Source of the DNA: Meghimatium bilineatum
Taxonomy: Eukaryota; Mollusca; Gastropoda; Stylommatophora; Philomycidae
Length of the DNA: 64,000 nucleotides
Direction: 5' to 3'
NCBI GenBank assembly: GCA_034231615.1
Contig: CM067298.1
Span: 23,963,934-24,027,933 of the forward strand
Shown: one piece after another, positions 11,960-22,405 of the stretch
How the letters are laid out: each line of letters starts with the position of its first letter
Position numbering within the stretch: the first letter of the stretch is position 1
Notes under the pieces: model-generated
Told to the model about the DNA's origin: nothing
The model's database searches: none
Seen by the model: only the letters and a program-made list of their open reading frames with translations
Made by a program: the position numbers and the translations under genes

Positions 11960-12660
11960 TGTAGGCGTCGCGGGATTGTATGGCGATCGGTTTTCGGGCT
12001 ATGACATATTTGGTCGCTTGATATGCAGTAGTATTATGACTTCTCAGTAATGTTGGTAACCCCTACAGTCCATCTCTTCTTGGTATTCACCTGTATCTTG
12101 CTGTTTCCATTTTAATGATCTATGCTCTTGCCGCTGGTCAATAAGGGTTCATTTTCTTTAAGTGGCCGAACCATTTCAGTCTTTGTTTTTCATAATATTT
12201 GACCACAGATGTTGTTCCAATAGTTCTTGTAATATCATCATTCCTCGCGTGATCTCTTCTTGTTTTGTTTTGTTGATTTTCTTAGACATATCATCTCACA
12301 CGTAGTAAACTATCTCTCTTGTTCTTTAGTTAGTGTCATTCTCTGACATAGATAACACAATGTATTTGTATGAAGATTGACTTTATGATTTAATTTTTCG
12401 TTTACATCGGGATAGAATTGTTTCAAAATTGGTCTAAGTTCATAATTTACGTAGTCGGCTTTTTGAATTCTTGTCTCGGGTTCTCTGTCTATTCATCCAT
12501 GGTCTGTAAAATGTCTTCCATGTTTAAATTGCTATACTTGTTTCAGTAATTGATAATTTATCTTTATGTTGTTTGTATTGGGAGATTAGACCTACTAGTT
12601 TTTCAGTATTGGTCTTTATGTTCAGGCAGCTTTCGTTGAATAGGTTTATGTGATCTTACA
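11960..12660 (-). mobile_element. LINE 3' fragment, family A, decayed
   Basis: On the minus strand, shifting frames give TTSVVKYYEKQRLKWFGHL around 12150-12240, then an RRDGL-like remnant of the basic G-R-P-R-K-R-W segment. The order mirrors the C-terminus at 37840-38110 (TEYIENQQIKWFGHIL, then GRPRKRWI), so it belongs to the same LINE family. It is heavily mutated and its 5' limit is approximate. Confidence 0.6.
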
Positions 12661-12744
12661 AGAAAGTTAGTAATGTACGAAAGAGATAACAATCTAAATA
12701 AGCGTAGTTATTTCATAAAATAAATAAGTGGGAATATATATATG

Positions 12745-13070
12745 AAAGGACATGTTATAATTATTAATAGGACATGCTACATACACTAATATGAAATACT
12801 TCCATTACTCGTAGGACATGCTTCAATTAGGACATGCTATAATTATTCATAGAATATGTGACAAATATTAATAGAACATCATGTAATTATTATTAGAACA
12901 TGCTACAATTATTAATAGGACAAGATTCAATGATTAAAAGGACATGCTTCAATTATTAATAAGACACTCTTCAATTATTTATACAACATGCTACAATTAT
13001 GAATAGGCCATGCTACAATTATTTATACGACATGCTACAATTATGAATAGGCCATGCTACATTTATTAAT
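12745..13070. repeat. Degenerate ~24-bp minisatellite
   Basis: Roughly a dozen units of the form GGACATGCTACAATTATTAATA with many substitutions and small indels. It lies just 3' of the host exon at 13142-13372, inside its presumed intron. Confidence 0.75.
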
Positions 13071-13141
13071 TATTATATCTTACTCGTATTAATTTTAGTT
13101 AGTTTTTTTTTCATTTTACATTAGAGAAATGTGATCCTTAC

Positions 13142-13372
13142 CTGTCTCCAAAATGTCCATACTTGTAAGATGCAGACGGTGGAAGTGAGAAGAAGTTTGG
13201 CAGCTGTTCCAGGTCTAGTGGAGCAAGTCCAAGTGATGTCATATTTGTATCTATCTGGTCACGTGTAGGAGAGTCGAAGAGGATGTTTGGAGGTGGAGAA
13301 GAGTCATCTATTGCTGACCGCCACACGTCTGTGCTAGTGATCGATGTATTGTATGGCGAATCCATGTTTGAT
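13142..13372 (-). CDS. Candidate host exon: start codon plus 74 codons, product unknown
   Basis: The best host coding candidate in the window. On the minus strand an acceptor-like TTTTATTGAGCAG ends at 13373. An ATG at 13365 follows in strong Kozak context (AAACATGG). The frame is open for 74 codons plus two bases and then meets a consensus donor, CAG|GTAAGG, at 13141/13140. So it looks like a first coding exon of phase 2 with a 7-nt spliced 5' UTR. The peptide starts MDSPYNTSITSTDVWRSAID. It is acidic and Ser/Pro-rich (SSPPPN, LPPSAS), with a hydrophobic patch LDLEQLPNFF. This composition is seen in disordered N-termini of regulatory proteins, but I do not recognise the family. No partner exon was found in the window; downstream exons would lie leftward and the promoter rightward. 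Base composition is more even than in the surroundings. Confidence 0.55.
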
Positions 13373-13499
13373 CTGCTCAATAAAATGTAACAATTTAAAG
13401 CATGTTTGATTATTTACTACAAGTTCAGTCATGTTGTATCATGACCGATAATTGGCACAGAAGACCTGTGTAATATAAAACCATATAATACTTACTGTA

Positions 13500-13620
13500 A
13501 GCATAACCTGAAAGGCCGATTTTGATTAACGCCGTGCATTTCGTTGATCGGTCGTGGCTTTTTTGGCATGCGGCTCCAAATATATAAATAGTGACCAACA
13601 AATCACGAACTACCTACCAA
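13500..13620 (-). repeat. Copy of an unclassified ~100-bp dispersed repeat (RepY)
   Basis: The minus strand contains TTGGTCACTATTTATATAT, TGGAGCCGCATGCCAAAAA and then a CCAACGAA-like end. This order recurs at 17055-17170, 32205-32320 and 33785-33900 on the plus strand. No coding, TIR or Pol III motif is visible. Confidence 0.55.
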
Positions 13621-13724
13621 TCATGAGAAAATAAATAGGAAAGAATGAAGTTCTAATTAATTCTGTACAGAGGTCTTATAGTACTGTAGAAGGTCACGGT
13701 TGTATGCATGCATATAAATACTTC

Positions 13725-14139
13725 AGATGACAATTCACGCAACAATTCAGATGGCAGCCGTAACAATAATTCAGATTGCAATTTACACGACAGTTCAGTT
13801 TGTAATGTACACGACAGTTCAGACTGTATTGTACACCACATGTTCAGATTGCAATATAAACTACAGTTCAGATTACAGTGTACAAGATAGTTCAGACTGC
13901 AATGTCCACAACAGTTCAGATTACAATATACACTACAGTTCAGATTACAATATACACTACAGTTCAGATTACAATGCAAAAAATGTTAAGTTGATAATTT
14001 AAGCAATAATTCAGATTACAATGTACGCTATATTTCATATTGTAATGTATGCAAATAGTTAAAATTTCAATTTACACAATAGTTCAAATTAAAATGTACA
14101 CAAAAAGTTCGGATTACAATGTACACAATAGTTAATATT
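13725..14139. repeat. 24-bp minisatellite, left part
   Basis: Units of TTCAGATTACAATGTACAC plus 4-5 variable bases, period 24 bp. The units become more diverged toward 14100. The array resumes at 16120-16530 on the far side of a LINE. Short open frames across it on both strands are artefacts of a period divisible by three. Confidence 0.85.
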
Positions 14140-16119
14140 TTGGAAACAAATTCAGAAAAACTCGGCAAACAGACCCCACACAAGCAAATGACATACTACA
14201 ATTATGCGATATTAGATGAGAAATTAAGGAGGTCATGAAAAAAAGTTTAGAAAAAGAATTTAGTCTCTAAATACCAAAATTAAAGTAAACAAAAATAAAT
14301 TATGCAAAATGAAACTAGCAAAAGAGAAATAGATTGATGACGAATGTGTAGCCATTAAAACAGCTATACAGCATGACAACAGCAATGAGGCATATGTCAT
14401 ATTTAAAAAAATAAAATTAAAAAAAACAACAAACAAACAGAATCACAGAAAGGTAAAATATCAATTATATAAGAGTAAAAGACACAAATGACAATATGCT
14501 ATATGAAAAGCCAAAAAATAATTAAAACATGGACTGAATATTGTAAAGAATTATACAACTATACAACAATTCAAGATCTAAATTCCATGACAATGTATAT
14601 GATTCAAGAGAATTAGATGATGCTGAAATCTTCAGATAAAATTTAAGATGTTATACGATCATTAAAAAAGTGGAAAGACCGCAGGAATAGGTAATATTTA
14701 TGCAGAAATCCTGAAACACACAGAAACAATAAATGTTTTGAGAACATTTTGTCAACGCAAGCAGGAAACAAAAAGGTGACTGACAAAACCGCAGTTTATA
14801 ACATTGCAAAAGAAAGTCAATTTAAAATGTGCAAAAATTCTAGAACTATTAGTCTTATCATTCATTCAAGCAAAGTGATGTTAAGGATATTGTTAAACGG
14901 ATTGAAACAACGATCAGAAAAAAATACTAGCTGAAGAACAAGCATATTTTTGCAAAAACATAATTTCTATAGAACACATACATCAGAATAATCGTTGAGA
15001 AGCACCTAAAGCATCAGCAATCTATAATAACTTTATCGATTTCACTAAGACATTCGATCAAGTATGGTAAGAAGGTTTATGGAAAATTGTGAGAAACTTT
15101 AATTTTGATAGAAATATAATAGAAATTATTTAATGCACTGTACAGTGTAGCAACTTGTGCTGTTTTAATTAATGGTGATATTGGAGGCTTGCACAAAACA
15201 ACTGCAAGGATTCAACAAAGATACATATTATCGCTGGTTCTACTAAATATATTCTTGGAACAAATAATGCAAGAGACATTACAGAACCAGCAACAACCAT
15301 ATCAATCAGTGGCCGCACTCTGTGCAACTTATGATTAGTACATGACATTGATCTTTTGGCTGGTATTGAGAAAGAACAAGAACTTACTTCTAAACTTGGA
15401 CAAAAAAAACTTGCAAAACTTATGGTAAGGAACTTGAGAAAAGCAAAATAATGGCAAAAGGAGATGACAACACCACGCCCGTTAACATCAGTGTGAATGT
15501 ACAGAAACTAGAAGTTTATACCTTTAAATACTTATGATCTTATATGAGCATCAATAGAAACACTAACAAAGAAATAAGGATTAGACTTGAATTAACCTTG
15601 GTGTAATGCCCAGATTAAATACATATGGAACAGCAGAAAAAGTTGAGAAACGAAGATAAAATCTATATAAATCTCTTATAATACCTATTCTTTTGTAAGG
15701 ATGTGGGAGTTGGGCAATAAAGCGGAAATGGAGAGGAGAATAGATTTTAAAAACAAATATGCAGACGAATATTACGCATCCATTAGTAAAAAGATGTATT
15801 CAACATATAAACTACATGAGAAACAATAAATACTCTTGCAGCTCAACAAGAACATCTCATAGCAGTGGTAAAACGTGGCAAACGTGTGTGGTTTGAGACA
15901 CGACTCAATTTCCAAAACTATCCTACAGGGAACAATGATGGGTAGAAGAAGAAGAGAAGGTCACAAGAAAGTATGGATTGAAAGTATGATAATAATAAAG
16001 ATTGGGCAGGATTAAGATTATCCAGACTCAACCAAGAAACATATAAGAGGGAGGGATTTTATGCTGATGTTTCTAGAGTTGAACTCCTATGACCCTGAAG
16101 GGTTATGTGTTTGGTGATG
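14140..16119 (+). mobile_element. Decayed LINE (family B-like) inserted in the 24-bp minisatellite
   Basis: Changing frames give RT pieces in order: TAGIGNIYAEILKH near 14680; ISLISHSSKVML and LRILLNRLKQRSEK at 14850-14925; an AEEQAYF and IEHIH stretch; then NNFIDFTKTFDQVW (motif A) at about 15025-15070 and GLWKIVRNF. After a decayed remainder, the C-terminal TPMTLKGYVFGDD near 16090-16120 runs into GGTGATGATG. Motif C is destroyed. The same 24-bp repeat stands on both sides, so the LINE inserted into a pre-existing array. It has more than twenty stops. Confidence 0.7.
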
Positions 16120-16530
16120 ATGTTGTACACGATAGTTCAGACTGCATGCACGTGGCAGTCAAGATAGTAATGTACACAATAGTTCAGATTATAATGTATA
16201 TGTATGTACACAATAGTTCAGATTATAATGTATATGTATGTACACGATAGTTCAGACTGCATGCACGTGGCAGTCAAGATAGTAATGTACACAATAGTTC
16301 AGATTATAATGTATATGTATGTACAAGACAGTTCAAATTGTAATGTATACAAATGTACACAACAGTTCAGATAATAGCGTATATGCATGTACATAATAAT
16401 TCAGATTATAATGTATACGCATGTACACGATAGTTCAGGTTGTAATGCACTCAATATTTCCAATTGCATGTACGTGACAGTTCAGATTAAAATGTGTACA
16501 CATGTACATGATAGTTTAGATTCCGTCTTG
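16120..16530. repeat. 24-bp minisatellite, right part, with compound units
   Basis: The unit GTACACAATAGTTCAGATTA continues. Here it is combined with TGTATATGTAT spacers and a longer block (GACTGCATGCACGTGGCAGT) that occurs twice, at about 16140-16165 and 16256-16281. This shows local amplification after the split. Confidence 0.8.
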
Positions 16531-17054
16531 AAGTCAAATAAACTGTGTAGTAAACCGTAGACTTTAATACCGTAAAAATTATTGTATACTTCGATGTAAT
16601 TGGATTTCTACATACAAAATGGTCTAACATGCTTACTACCAGTTGCCAAAACGCTTGACGTTCCCTTTAAACAGCGAAAATGTTTCACACAAATTAATAA
16701 ATATATGTACTATATACATTATACAAAAATAGCTGGTTTATTCGCTATTTCACAACTATCCGTCCTTGAAGAACACACTAAGCATCTGTCCTAGAAGTTT
16801 GAAGCCAGAAGTCGTTGGCGTCAAAATAAAGTATGACAATAGACAAAAATACGTCACATAGTGCCTGGTGAAGCACAAGTTGCAAAACACGTTGATCTTT
16901 AAATATTTACCGCACTGGCATATAAACGCAGGCTTCAGAAAAATTATTAGGTTAGAAATAATTTATGATGACACGATTTTTGAGAATTGCAAATTGCAAA
17001 CCTTTATCTGTTACACAGAGGCTATCGACTGTAAAGGCCTTCTAACAGAATTAA
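16531..17054. other. No gene recognised
   Basis: AT-rich. Frames at 16600-16794 and 16868-17080 are shorter than 70 codons and show no domain. Confidence 0.35.
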
Positions 17055-17170
17055 TTACATCCCATTCGTTAAGTTTTTGATTATTGTTTGGATTTTGGTT
17101 GGTCGCTATTTACATACTTGGAGTCGCTTTCCAAAAATATCCACGGCCAACCAATAGAATGCTCGATAAT
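17055..17170 (+). repeat. Copy of dispersed repeat RepY
   Basis: Contains GGTCGCTATTTACATACTTG, GAGTCGCTTTCCAAAAATAT and GGCCAACCAATAGAA. It aligns in order with 32205-32320 and 33785-33900, and reverse-complemented with 13500-13620. Confidence 0.6.
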
Positions 17171-17609
17171 TGGCCCCCTAGGTCATGATTTTGTTTTTGT
17201 GGGTCTGTAGTACTGTCGTTAGCCCCGGTCACACGGTGCACAAGCCATACAATATTATTTCTTTGTGGGTGTAATTAAATGTGGTATGTATAACTGTTGA
17301 AATATGGGAAAAGTAAATTTTAAAACTGAAATATGTTTACCTTTCTTTTGACAATTTATATGTGTAATTTGTCAAATGAACATCGACGTGTGCAGAAATT
17401 GCAAAGATCAACTCAACGCTTGTCAATTAAAGAATTTCGTAATAACAGAAATCGAAATTTTCAATCGTCCTGGTATGACAGATTTCCTTGGATAACTGGG
17501 TGCGCTGATTAACAAAGCATGTTTTGCTATGTATGTCCATTGTTTAGGACCAAAGATTATGAATGGTGCACGGAAAGCATTTGTGATTTAAGCAACTTTA
17601 TTAGAAACG
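17171..17609. other. No gene recognised
   Basis: Includes a 70-codon frame at 17519-17731 that runs into the antisense LINE end and is not a gene. Confidence 0.35.
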
Positions 17610-17960
17610 CAGTAAATCATCATCATCAAGTGCTGTCTCCGCAACGAATGATGGCTGGAACAGACCTCAAACATCTCTGTCTCTTGTTTTGGTGGTGCAC
17701 TCTGCTAGACTGTAACCTGTACATCATGTGATGTTACTCTCCCACTTTATCGCTGCCTACCTACTGCGCTCGCTTCCCTTTGACTTTACCCTCAAGTAAG
17801 GTCTTCAATAAGGTGTCATGTCTTTTAATGTGTCCAAAATATTGTTTTTGCCTGATCTTTATTTCCATTAATTAATAATTCTTTCTTCATATTAAGTGTT
17901 TTTAGAATTTCTTTGTGTTCTTCTCTTTTAATGGTGTTCTCCCTATTCTTCTATAAAGAG
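17610..17960 (-). mobile_element. 5'-truncated LINE 3' end, family B
   Basis: The plus strand shows ATCATCATCATCAAGTGCTG, followed by TCCGCAACGAA and GGTGGTGCACTCTGC. This is the reverse complement of the 3' termini at 1-90 and 2938-3028. Further in, the minus strand encodes HKRHDTLLKTLLEGKVKGK-like residues, the basic ORF2 C-terminus. It is truncated near 17960. Confidence 0.65.
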
Positions 17961-18149
17961 GAGCTAGCATTCATGTGGACACAGAGAGGATGAAAGTGCA
18001 GCAAACAAAGGAAATTATTTATAATTATTAGATTTACTAGATCAAAATGATTCCATAGAGAGAGAACACTTGCAGTCGTCTTCACTTCTAAAAGGTACTA
18101 CTCCAGCCATCCAAATATTCTTGAGTCTAACGGGAATTGAACTCTATGC

Positions 18150-18640
18150 ATACTATACATACAGACATCCAACATGATTTAATTGAAGTAATAACTGATG
18201 CTTTAAATGAGCGTATCAAATGTGAAATAAACAAGTCTCCATTTATTTCCATTCGAGCTGACGAGACTACACGTGTTATGTAAGTTTCAAATGAGCATAA
18301 TATTTAGATATTGTTTCAATGATAGAATAGAGGAAAGATTTGTTGGTTTTTACGACGTTTCCTAAAAATAAATCTGCTGCTGGGTTATATGAAATCATAC
18401 AGCAAGATTTGCATTACTGGGATGTAGACGACAAAAACGTTTTAAGTCAGCATCAACTGAACTTGGTATTTCTGCATGGTTTGAAAAATATTAAACAAAT
18501 TCGTATGTTTGTGCTTTGACTAATTTTCACACATATTTCAGTAAGTCTTCAAAAAGAACAGTTTTGAACAGGATTCAAGCTTCCACAAGCGTGTACCCCG
18601 AGATGGAATTTCCATTTCATATCATGAAATGTATCTATGT
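18150..18640 (+). mobile_element. hAT transposase remnant (DUF4371-type)
   Basis: With frame changes the plus strand reads HDLIEVITDALNERIKCEIN, then SPFISIRADETTRVM at about 18240-18280. This resembles the DETTD region of hAT transposases with a DUF4371 domain. Next come fragments like a VGF.. and SAAGLYEIIQ stretch, CALTNFHTYFSKSSKRT near 18510-18560, and PRWNFHF near 18600. The order is that of a hAT transposase with the central part deleted. No zinc finger or dimerisation domain remains. A minisatellite starts where the coding match ends. Confidence 0.6.
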
Positions 18641-19435
18641 TTAACTCAGTTGTCTCAGAGAAACAGTTTCATGAATAAGTCAGTTGTCTCAGAGAGACAG
18701 TTTCATTTATAACTAGGGTATTTCTGAGAGTCAGTTTCATTTATAAAATCGGTTGTCTCTGAGAGTCAGTTTCATTTATAAAATCGGTTGTCTCTGAGAG
18801 TCAGTTTAATATATACATCGGTTGTCTATGTTAATCAATTTCATTTATAACTCTGGTATCTCTAGAATCAGTTTCATTTATAACTCTGGTATCTCTAGAA
18901 TCAGTTTCATTTATAACTCTGGTATCTCTAGAATCAGTTTCATTTATAACTCTGGTATCTCTAGAATCAGTTTCATTTATAACTCTGGTATCTCTAGAAT
19001 CAGTTTCATTTATAACTCTGGTATCTCTAGAATCAGTTTCATTTATAACTCGGGTATCTCTGAGAGTCAATTTAATTTATAAGTTGGGTATCTCTGAGAG
19101 TCAGTTTCATTTATAACTCGGGTATCTCTGAGAGTCAATTTCATTTATAACTCTGGTATCTCTAGAATCAGTTTCATTTATAACTCGGGTATCTCTGAGA
19201 GTCAATTTAATTTATAAGTCGGGTATCTCTGAGAGTCAGTTTCATTTATAACTCGGGTATCTCTGAGAGTCAGTTTCATTTATAACTCGGTATCTCTGAG
19301 AATCAGTTTCATTCATAACTAGGGTATCTCTGAGAGTCAGTTTAATTTATAAGTCGGGTATCTCTGAGAGTCAGTTTAATTTATAAGTCGGGTATCTCTG
19401 AGAGTCAGTTTAATTTATAAGTCGGCTGTCTTTAT
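18641..19435. repeat. 33/34-bp minisatellite, ~24 copies, two unit types
   Basis: A 33-bp unit (TCAGTTTCATTTATAACTCT + GGTATCTCTAGAA) and a 34-bp unit (ACTCGGGTATCTCTGAGAG type) alternate in blocks. The run at about 18840-19040 is nearly pure 33-bp. It therefore stays open as an 86-codon frame and an opposite-strand frame, neither of which is a gene. Confidence 0.9.
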
Positions 19436-20039
19436 GTTAATGAATAGTTAGTGGTTGTTCATAAATGTCATCAATAATGTCCGCTAATATTTACCTCCCT
19501 CTATCAACAATTATCAAAAACGAAGGGACTTAATTACCCAGCTTAATTATGTCCGAATTATATTACTCACCCCAATCCCCAAATATTTTTTCCCTCGAAA
19601 TTAGAAAAGAACTACATTTATTTCACATTCTTTAAAAAAAAATGTGTCAAATTCATACATAAAACTCCAATAATAATATTTGATGACAAAATGAACACAT
19701 TAAAAATACTTGAAATTTAATCAGAGAAATGTAAACATTAAGAAACAAAGAAGATTACTGTCCGTGTAATGATCCTTCCCCCACCTGTTCCACACACAAA
19801 TCTCAATTTGACCATGGAGCAATGCTTCCTGTGGGTACATAATTATTAGAGATTTAAGATCAATATATTTTTATGGGTAAAACCGAGATATTGTTGGAAA
19901 AAATTCGCTGAAAATGTGATTTTTTAATTATTTTTTATTTTTTGCCAAAATATTTTTCTTCACATGTATGCTCATGATGTTCACTTGATATCTCAGCAAC
20001 AACTAATATAGTTAGCTTACGTTTACATCTGGCTCGTAT
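19436..20039. other. No gene recognised
   Basis: AT-rich unassigned sequence. Confidence 0.4.
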
Positions 20040-20305
20040 GTTGACGTTGTTTAGAAATCGGAGAAAAGAATAGATACGAAGTGACTTGCCATGCCTGCTG
20101 TAAGAGGCAACTAAGAAGATTTTGGGTTTGGAGATGTCTGTCCCATAGCATAGATGGTCAGGATGACCTAGAATTCATGATGAGTCGTATATGTCAGGTC
20201 GTAAGTGCAGAAGTTGCAGTCAAGCTGTAAACCATAACTCATTTCGCTCACTGGACTACATTATGCGAACATGTAGGAGTCTGAGAATGAACTTTGAAGA
20301 AATGC
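20040..20305 (+). mobile_element. Diverged SINE-2 copy
   Basis: Landmarks occur in the order seen in the full copies at 24172-24448 and 54686-54960: AGAATAG, then GTAAGAGGCAACTAAGAAG, a middle with ATAGATGGTC, then CTCACTGGACTACATTATGC and GAGTCTGAGAATGAAC. It is old and heavily mutated; ends are approximate. Confidence 0.5.
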
Positions 20306-20359
20306 ATTTCTACCCAGTGTATTTGTTGGACTGAACAGTGAATCACAGAAAAATGTCTG

Positions 20360-21537
20360 ATATAGTAGACTATACATCAGACATCCATGCATTTGACTAT
20401 ACATCAGACTTTCATACAGTAGGTTATAAATCAGACTTTCATACAGTAGGTTATAAATCAGACTTTTATACAGTAGGTTATAAATCAGACTCTCATACAG
20501 TATACTATGCATCAGACATTCGTACAGAAGACTATACGTCAGACTTTCATACAGAAGACTATACATCATATATTCTCACAATAGACTGTACATCACAATC
20601 AATTTCAAACATTAGAAAACACATCAGATTTTCATACAGTAGAATAGCATCAGACTTTAATAGACTATACATCAGACTTTTATAAAGTATACTATATACA
20701 GAATTTCTTAAGTAGACTATACATCATAATTTTATACAGTATATTACACTTCATACTTTCATACATACGACTATACATCAGACGTTGACACAGAACTGTA
20801 CTGTATTCTACTGTACTTTCAAACAGTGGAATATACATCAGACTTTTATACAGTACATTTAACTACAAATCAGATGTGCATACAGTAAACTATACATCAG
20901 AATTTGAGACAGTAGACTATAGATCAATCATTCATACAATATACTGTAAATAAGATATTAATACAGTAGAATATACATCAGAATTTCGTACAGTACACTA
21001 TACTTCAGACTTGCATACCGTACACTACACATCAGACTTGCATACAGTACACTACACATCAGACTTGCATACAGTACACTATACATCAGACTTGCATACA
21101 GTACACTATACATCAGACGCATACAGTACACTATACATCAGACTTGTATACAGTACAATATACATTTCATACAGTAGACTGCACATGAGACTTTCACAAA
21201 GTAGAGTATACATCATATTTCAAGCAGTAGACTAAGACATTCATATAGTATATTATACATTGGAATTTTCATGCAGTAGACTATACATCAGAAGTGCATA
21301 TAGTAGACTATGCGTCACAGTTTCATACAGTAGACTATGCATAAGACTTCCATACAGTAGAAAATACATCAAACTTTCATATAGCGTACTTTCATACAGT
21401 AATCGATACATCAGACATTCATGCAGTAGAAAATACATCAGACTTTCATACAGCGTACTTTCATACAGTAGACTATACATCAGACTACTTTCGTGCAGTA
21501 GACTAGATATAAGACTTTCATACAGTAGACTATACAT
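20360..21537. repeat. 27-bp minisatellite, first block
   Basis: The unit ACTATACATCAGACTTTCAT + ACAGTAG (27 bp) repeats with many substitutions. Local runs of TTGCATACAGTACACTACAC type occur at 21010-21120. It is one array with 21732-22405 and 25829-26640, interrupted by insertions. Confidence 0.9.
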
Positions 21538-21731
21538 CAGGGGTCGGCAACCTTTTGCTAACTGTGTGCCAACTTAAGGTTTCAAATTATTCAGAGTGCC
21601 GAAATGAACGAGGATATCGCGCTAATCAATTTATAATCAACTTTATACAGGAAACGTGAAGAACCTGCGTGCCATTTGAAATTGCTTGGCGTGCCAAGTG
21701 TGGCACGCGTGCCATAGGTTGCCGATCCCTG
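21538..21731. mobile_element. hAT MITE, 194 bp, with 8-bp target-site duplication
   Basis: The left end is CAGGGGTCGGCAACCTTTTG; the right end reverse-complemented is CAGGGATCGGCAACCTATGG. These are hAT-type terminal inverted repeats. CTATACAT lies directly outside both ends (21530-21537 and 21732-21739), the 8-bp duplication expected for hAT. It inserted in the 27-bp minisatellite. There is no coding capacity. Confidence 0.93.
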
Positions 21732-22405
21732 CTATACATCATAATTTCATATAGTAGACTATACATACTATTTTCAGACAGCTAGCAGAATATACACCAG
21801 AATTTTATACAACAAACTATACATAAGACTTTCGTGCAGTGGACTATAAATCAAAATTGCATATAGACTACACATCATACGTGCATATAGTGTACTATAC
21901 ACCATACTTTCATACAGTAGACAGTACAATACAATTTTATACAATAGTCTATATACCATACGTTCATATAGTAGACTATACATCATATTTCATACAGTAG
22001 AATATACTGCAGACTTTCATAATGTAGAGTATACATCAGAGATTCATACAGAGACTGTGCATCGGACTTTCATACAGTAGACTATACATAAGACTTTCAT
22101 ATAGCTAGTAGACTATACATCATAGTTCATACAGTATATTATACATCAGACTTTCATACAGAAGACTATACATTAGACGTTCATATAGTACATTATTCAT
22201 CAGAATTTCATGCATTAGACTATACATCAGATTTTAATATTGTAGCCTATACATCTAGACTGCCATACAGTACACCACTATACATCTTATTTCATGCAGA
22301 AGACTACACATCAGACATTTATATAGTAGACTATACATCAGAATTGTATACAGTAGGCTATACATCAGACTTTCGTAAAGTAGACTACACATCAGACTTT
22401 CTATA
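21732..22405. repeat. 27-bp minisatellite, second block
   Basis: Continues the array after the MITE and ends at ATCAGACTTTC, where the family A LINE begins. Confidence 0.88.
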
